NCBI GenBank assembly: GCA_002104905.1
Contig: MCFE01000233.1
Span: forward strand, 1 to 64,000
Direction: 5' to 3'
DNA: 64,000 nucleotides
Source: Basidiobolus meristosporus CBS 931.73
Taxonomy: Eukaryota > Basidiobolomycota > Basidiobolomycetes > Basidiobolales > Basidiobolaceae
In this document: in pieces, positions 59,401 through 64,000 of the stretch
How positions within the stretch are numbered: position 1 is the stretch's first letter
Layout: every line of letters begins with the position of its first letter
Made by a program: the position numbers and the translations under genes
The notes under the pieces: model-generated
The model's database searches: none
Told to the model about the DNA's origin: nothing
The model's input: the letters and a program-made list of their open reading frames with translations, nothing else

Positions 59401-60471
59401 TTCCCGGTACGAGAGTATCTAACGATAGTGTCATCATTGGGAAAACGATGCCAATCCCGAATGGCTCAGAGGAATTAGGACTCCGCACCGAAGACCATAA
59501 GAACATCGATATAAGCACGACAATCAAGATGAGTGACTCAGGAATTGTTGATAGAGTGATGCTGAGTACAGGTCAGGACGGGGTGAAACTTGCAAAAGTT
59601 CGAGTTCGAAGTACTAGAATACCTCAAATTGGCGACAAATTTGCCAGTAGACATGGGCAAAAAGGGATTATAGGTCTGGTATATCGACATGAAGACATGC
59701 CGTTTAGTCAAGAAGGGATCGTTCCTGATATTATCATTAACCCTCATGCGATCCCCTCGCGTATGACAATAGGACATTTGGTTGAATGTTTACTAAGTAA
59801 GGTTTCGGCACTAAGCGGTAGTGAAGGAGATGCTACACCGTTTACTAGTGTTAGTGTTGATGCAATCTCCGAAGCCATTCAAGCCTTTGGTTATCAAAAA
59901 CGGGGACTGGAGATATATTATAATGGTCTAACCGGTAGAAAACTGGAAGCACAGGTATTTGTAGGGCCAACCTACTATCAAAAATTGAAGCATATGGTGG
60001 ACGACAAGATCCATAGCCGTGCTCGGGGACCCCTTCAAATCTTGAGTCGTCAACCGATTGAAGGAAGGAAGAGAGAAGGAGGGCTTCGATTCGGAGAAAT
60101 GGAAAGAGATTGCATCATATCGCATGGCATGGCATTGTTTCTGAAGGTAGCTTTCCTTCTCCATCTACTTGATACTATTCAACGATATAACAATCATGAT
60201 AGGAGCGACTTTGTGATGTTTCCGATGAATACAGGGTTCATATATGCGATTTATGTGGCCTCTTGGCAATAGCGAACCTCCGAAAAAACACTTTCGAATG
60301 CCGTAGCTGTAGAAATAATACGAGGGTATAATCATATCGCGTTTAGATTTTGGTTGAATTCTAACATGTTTTATGCCCTAGATTTCTCAAGCACTGATTC
60401 CTTACGCGTGTAAACTATTATTCCAAGAGTTAATGGCGATGAACATATCTCCACGTATAGCGGTTGCCTAA
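56401..60471 (+). CDS. RPB2: RNA polymerase II second-largest subunit, 9 exons
   Basis: Exons 56401-56667, 56708-56820, 56885-57020, 57084-57173, 57226-57426, 57489-57748, 57806-60146, 60203-60325, 60382-60471; 3621 nt, 1206 residues, close to the usual length of about 1200-1225. The start fits the N-terminus expected for Pol II ([10 protein letters not shown]). Landmarks: [47 protein letters not shown] near the active site; [20 protein letters not shown]. The C-terminal zinc site is Cys1151/1154/1169/1172 in exon 8. Some near-invariant positions differ (S-K-Q-A-I-G where G-K-Q-A-M-G is usual; S-H-G-G before Y-N-Q-E-D-S). Nuclear mRNA synthesis. It is open throughout and looks functional. Confidence 0.93.
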
Positions 60472-60661
60472 GGTTTTCGGCAATGATTGGAAATGCAATT
60501 CTAGAAAGCAGTAAGCTCACAAACACCGTATATATGTAAATTTCGCTGTTATGATCACAAGCCCCAGGTAGAGAATGAAACATATTAAAGGAAACAACAA
60601 ACAGCGACATGTAAAAGAAACAATGGCCCCAACAATTTAGTAAACTGTATTGATGTGAGAG

Positions 60662-61732
60662 TTAATTTGAATCTGGTTTTTCGAATCGAAGGAAATCAAC
60701 TTCTATATCAACGGACTTTTTCTTATGGAATTTGTACATCGCGGGAACATCAAACTGTGGATGAAGTTTAACAACTATTCGAATAGAGTAGCAACGATGA
60801 CCTTACCTTTAATTCAGCAACCACTTGGCAAGTAACTCCCCACTCCTTGGCTTTCTTCATGATGTGCTAGAAAATGATTTTAGTAAACTTGGCTTAATCA
60901 ACATCAAGAAGAGAAGTACTTACTTCCCTAGTGGATGTTTTATGCAGAGAATATACAGCCTTGTTAGCGAGCTGAAAGTATTTATCCAGAAATCCCGGAT
61001 GATGATCAGTCAATATTCACGATGACAGCCACTTAAAGCCAACCTCACCTCAATACCACGCTTCAGAAAAACCATATCGATGCCAGCATTGTTTTTCGTT
61101 CCAAATGGAGGGTTCATAAGGATAGTGTCAAGTTTACCACGAAAACGCTTGAGCAAATCCTCGTCTTGGCTGGCCAGATCTATGTTAATTAAATCCATCT
61201 CTATTTCCAACTCTTCGCAGTTTTCTTGTGTGATAGCTAAAGCGTCAGGATCAATATCAAAACCAACGTTATATCTAGGAAGGAATACGTTAATTTAAAC
61301 GAGCTGTAGCTTTGGTCTCAGCTTGAAAAATATTTACTTACGCGGAGCCCATCATCTGAGACGCAATGCTAACATCCACCCAAGAATAAAAGAGAGGATA
61401 GGGTTTAATGGACTTGTAAGCAACTTGAATGAACACTTGGTAGAATGCATCGAAATCAAGATGTACCTTAAAATTCCACAGCCACAACCGAAATCACCTA
61501 CGGCTTTATCTTCGATATCTTCGTATGAGTTCTGGGCTGTATAAAGCATCCTGGCAGCTAAATGTGGAGTGGTAGGATATTGCTCGAACTGGATTTTCGG
61601 GTTGTCTAAACCATCGATGGAATCAGCACGAAAGTTATAACAGGAGCACATCTCGAAAAAAAACTATAGAGACAGAGTCTTACCGAACACTGCAACTTCC
61701 TGCAAATATCCTTCGAGTTGTTTGAGCTTCAT
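60662..61732 (-). CDS. METTL5: METTL5-type 18S rRNA N6-adenine methyltransferase, 7 exons
   Basis: Exons (right to left) 61732-61684, 61605-61467, 61368-61342, 61274-61049, 60971-60924, 60866-60807, 60754-60662; 642 nt, 213 residues, against about 209 in animals. The SAM-binding motif is D-F-G-C-G-C-G at 54-60 and acidic D-I-D at 78-80. The catalytic N-P-P-F is at 126-129, the position known from the human enzyme, followed by G-T-K-N-N. The basic K-F-H-K-K-K-S end is typical. The family methylates one adenine of 18S rRNA and needs a TRMT112 partner. Exon 3 has only 27 nt. Convergent with RPB2 (190 bp apart). Confidence 0.92.
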
Positions 61733-62139
61733 TCTACAATCACTTCAACAGTAGGAAATCACTGTGGTTGTGGTGTGGAGGCGGATGAAACCAGTAGGTA
61801 GCATCCAACGAACACGGATTATTTTTTTTTTGATTTCGACGGAGCGACGTAAATTTAGTTAAATTGCACCCACTTGAGCAAAGTAATTCTTTATTATAGT
61901 CATGCATTAGGCGTATGGATCATGTTGAGATGAGAATGAATGAAAATCGGTTAGGATCGTCGTTTGAGTAACGTCAAGTGCATGTTCACATGATGGCAGA
62001 GTGCTGCGACTTGTAGGAATTGGGAACAGATACTTGCATGGTAAGTATACCACAGGCTGTACAGATTCATGGATGTAGTGATATTTTATGGGATATAGTG
62101 TCAGGCTAGCAGTGATAAGAATATATTAGGGTATTAGTA
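61733..62139. other. Intergenic interval between METTL5 and chitin synthase
   Basis: About 400 bases: upstream of METTL5 and downstream of the chitin synthase, both on the minus strand. There is an A/T run at about 61824-61836. No other feature recognised. Confidence 0.5.
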
Positions 62140-64000
62140 TCACTGATGACCTTGAAGAATAATATCAATGCAGTTGTTAATAAATTCCTTCTTGATGGTC
62201 ATGTCCATACCAAAGTAGCGGGATAGCTCGTCCCGAACTTGTTTTTTGGTAATCGACATGAGGTTAGCTGTGGAGAGGATCTGTTGGACCTCGTCCATAA
62301 TCTCCTGATCAGTTGGTAGGTTGGAGAGAGCGCCACCACGACCACCCACACCTTGCATCACCGGATGATATTCATTCACGTTGGCACTTGATGTGTAAGG
62401 AGGCACACTGGACGCGTTGCTTGCTCGAGGTCGTTGCCTGGAAACCTCAGGTGTGGCAGCTCCTCGATTACGAGAGTAGTCTCTATACTCCGATCGAGCA
62501 GCCGAATGAGCCCTGGAGCCTCTATCTTTTGAGTGCGATTGCCCGCGCAGTGACGTTGGGTAAGGGGAAAGGCTCTGAGCAGAGTGAGGAACAGGTGTGA
62601 CGGAACGCCCTCGTCCTCCTGATGAGTAATACGGGTCTACTGAGCCATGAACCGAAGGTGATGGCATACTAATGTAACTCAATCCCTCAGGGCCACGAGA
62701 TTTCGACCGACTGTAGGATTGACCAGAGCCTTTGGAGTCGTGTGAAACGTAGGTATCGGCCTCCCATAACTCCTGCTCGTAGTCGCCCCATTTCTTCAGT
62801 GGCACTGAGGCGGGGTCGAACTTCTCTTCACTCGAAACATGAGCCACCTTGCCTTTTTCGCCAACGACCACGCGGGTATTACCCCACGAGAAGTCATCGA
62901 AATGCCAGAATGCGTACACGGGAAGGAAGAAACTGAAGATGGGGAGCGACAGCAGGTACACGATCATCCAGCCGATATGCTGCCATTGCCGCTTAATCAG
63001 GAAGATGAAGATCTGGAGCCCGTAGATCGCTACGAGCATGATGATGGAGATTAGTTGAAACGACGAGGGATCGGTGATGCATTTGTACAACAGGTAGCCT
63101 AGGTAGAAGCACTGCACCGGCATGATGATGGTGGAGAGCAGATCGACGAAGACAACAAAACGCATGGAGAAGCAACAGAAGCCGCACAAACGTGGGAGAT
63201 GTAGAAGCTCAGCAAGGTTGTGAATGGTCGAGTTGATCCAACGACGACGCTGTGACAGTAGCACTGACCATTCGTCTGGCGCGTTCGTCTGGCACTTGGC
63301 ATCAGGCGTGAACGTCATCTTGTTGTAATTGAAATGCTTCAGCATCAAGGTGGTCAGATACCGATCCTCGCCGAGGGATAGCAGGTTCTTCTTGTGAAGA
63401 GTATCTACCTTGTTCTCCGAATAATCCTCAATGATGATGTTGGCGATCAACAGAGGCTGATTCTTTGTCGGAGTACGGAAACGATACATGCAGAAGCATC
63501 CGGGCAGACAGGTGACCGAGCCGAACAATGACTCGAATGCCTTGCTCAGATGGTGGGAAATGAAGTACTCGTAAACCTGGATCATCGTTATGTACGAGGC
63601 TTTGGCGTTGAGCAATTGGGTCTCACCGCAGAGACCCATGATTTTCGAGTCGTTGAGCATGCAGGAGACCATTCTATTGAGCGAGTCCGGCAAGACGATT
63701 GTATCCGCATCAACCATCAGCACGTACTCGTAGAAGTAAGGATCGACACCGATGACATTCTTGATTTGGTGGTACATCTCGAGTTCCAATGGACTCATTT
63801 CGCTGTTGAAGTGCACCTTGTTGAAGAACTGCATCAATATCAGCTGCGAGTCACGTTTACCTCGGTTCCCTGGTCTTGAGCGCTCTGAAGGCTTCCCAAT
63901 CTTCACCACGACGAGGTAGGGAACAGCGTGGCCGGAGCATTCGTACAGCCCAGTGTAAACCTTCGCCATGTTCAGCTGCTGGTTTCCTTCACCGAGCGCC
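62140..64000 (-). CDS. Chitin synthase, division 2, C-terminal part (runs off the right edge)
   Basis: About 620 residues, open to the window edge. The frame continues upstream of the first visible ATG (63969) with G-E-G-N-Q-Q-L-N, so that ATG is not the start. Counting from it: V-D-A-D at 86-89 (metal/UDP), a G-E-D-R-Y-L block at 200-205 with the catalytic Asp, and Q-R-R-R-W at 240-244 (product binding). Four or five membrane segments lie between about 265 and 375. A Ser/Arg-rich disordered stretch (about 400-540) and a DEK_C-like domain (about 555-608) follow. It polymerises UDP-GlcNAc into chitin and extrudes it through the plasma membrane. Class IV, V or VII cannot be decided without the N-terminus, where a myosin head might be present. 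No intron in this part. Confidence 0.92.
   Translation of the reverse strand, partial: ALGEGNQQLNMAKVYTGLYECSGHAVPYLVVVKIGKPSERSRPGNRGKRDSQLILMQFFNKVHFNSEMSPLELEMYHQIKNVIGVDPYFYEYVLMVDADTIVLPDSLNRMVSCMLNDSKIMGLCGETQLLNAKASYITMIQVYEYFISHHLSKAFESLFGSVTCLPGCFCMYRFRTPTKNQPLLIANIIIEDYSENKVDTLHKKNLLSLGEDRYLTTLMLKHFNYNKMTFTPDAKCQTNAPDEWSVLLSQRRRWINSTIHNLAELLHLPRLCGFCCFSMRFVVFVDLLSTIIMPVQCFYLGYLLYKCITDPSSFQLISIIMLVAIYGLQIFIFLIKRQWQHIGWMIVYLLSLPIFSFFLPVYAFWHFDDFSWGNTRVVVGEKGKVAHVSSEEKFDPASVPLKKWGDYEQELWEADTYVSHDSKGSGQSYSRSKSRGPEGLSYISMPSPSVHGSVDPYYSSGGRGRSVTPVPHSAQSLSPYPTSLRGQSHSKDRGSRAHSAARSEYRDYSRNRGAATPEVSRQRPRASNASSVPPYTSSANVNEYHPVMQGVGGRGGALSNLPTDQEIMDEVQQILSTANLMSITKKQVRDELSRYFGMDMTIKKEFINNCIDIILQGHQ

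Noticed and set aside
60147-60471. RPB2 truncated by a frameshift (pseudogene)
   Set aside because: The apparent odd C-terminus is intron read-through. Two ordinary introns (60147-60202 and 60326-60381) restore the Cys4 zinc site and the conserved end.

Overview
The window looks like nuclear DNA of a filamentous or early-diverging fungus. The right-hand 15 kb carries compact, intron-rich genes with introns of about 50-80 bp. One encodes a division-2 chitin synthase with a C-terminal DEK-type domain, which is a fungal hallmark. Others encode an RNA polymerase II second subunit, a METTL5-type rRNA methyltransferase, a DUF726/TMCO4-like hydrolase and a GH31 glucosidase with two N-terminal trefoil domains. 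Trefoil-bearing GH31 plus METTL5 would fit a non-Dikarya fungus (Mucoromycota, Zoopagomycota or chytrid-like), but that placement is inference.

Bases 1 to about 47,700 contain no host gene I can support. They are an AT-rich, CpG-poor graveyard of nested transposons. Five lineages recur. (1) Copia elements: 1-1480, 2494-3722, 40605-44339 and a remnant near 47.5 kb. (2) Gypsy family A: a full-length broken copy at 17059-21788, plus fragments and a solo LTR. (3) Gypsy family B: a young CpG-rich copy at 27988-34831 on the minus strand, with an extra ORF downstream of integrase. (4) CACTA/TNP2-type DNA transposons, whose transposase is transcribed away from a second, coiled-coil ORF. (5) PIF/Harbinger-like (DDE_Tnp_4) transposons, also two divergent genes, with ACTTGTTC termini and CTA target duplications. 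A 1.07 kb solo LTR (37402-38472) is evidence for a sixth family.

Several insertions are datable relative to each other because target duplications and split ORFs are readable. Harbinger A (9287-11970) splits a CACTA transposase. Harbinger C (35247-39726) splits a gypsy-A RT and is itself split by the 1.07 kb solo LTR. A gypsy-A solo LTR (15056-15415) sits inside a Harbinger terminal repeat. Disabling mutations in gypsy B, including both visible integrase catalytic aspartates, fall at CpG-to-TpG/CpA positions. This suggests cytosine methylation followed by deamination.

Bases 47,700 to 49,158 are a featureless border. From 49,159 on the genes are closely packed and mostly convergent or divergent: DUF726 (+), GH31 (-), a small hypothetical gene (+), RPB2 (+), METTL5 (-) and chitin synthase (-, running off the right edge). 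I derived exon structures by hand from splice consensus, reading frame and family conservation. In each of the four complete genes the exons sum to a multiple of three. They include 9-, 19- and 27-nt micro-exons and one GC-AG intron.
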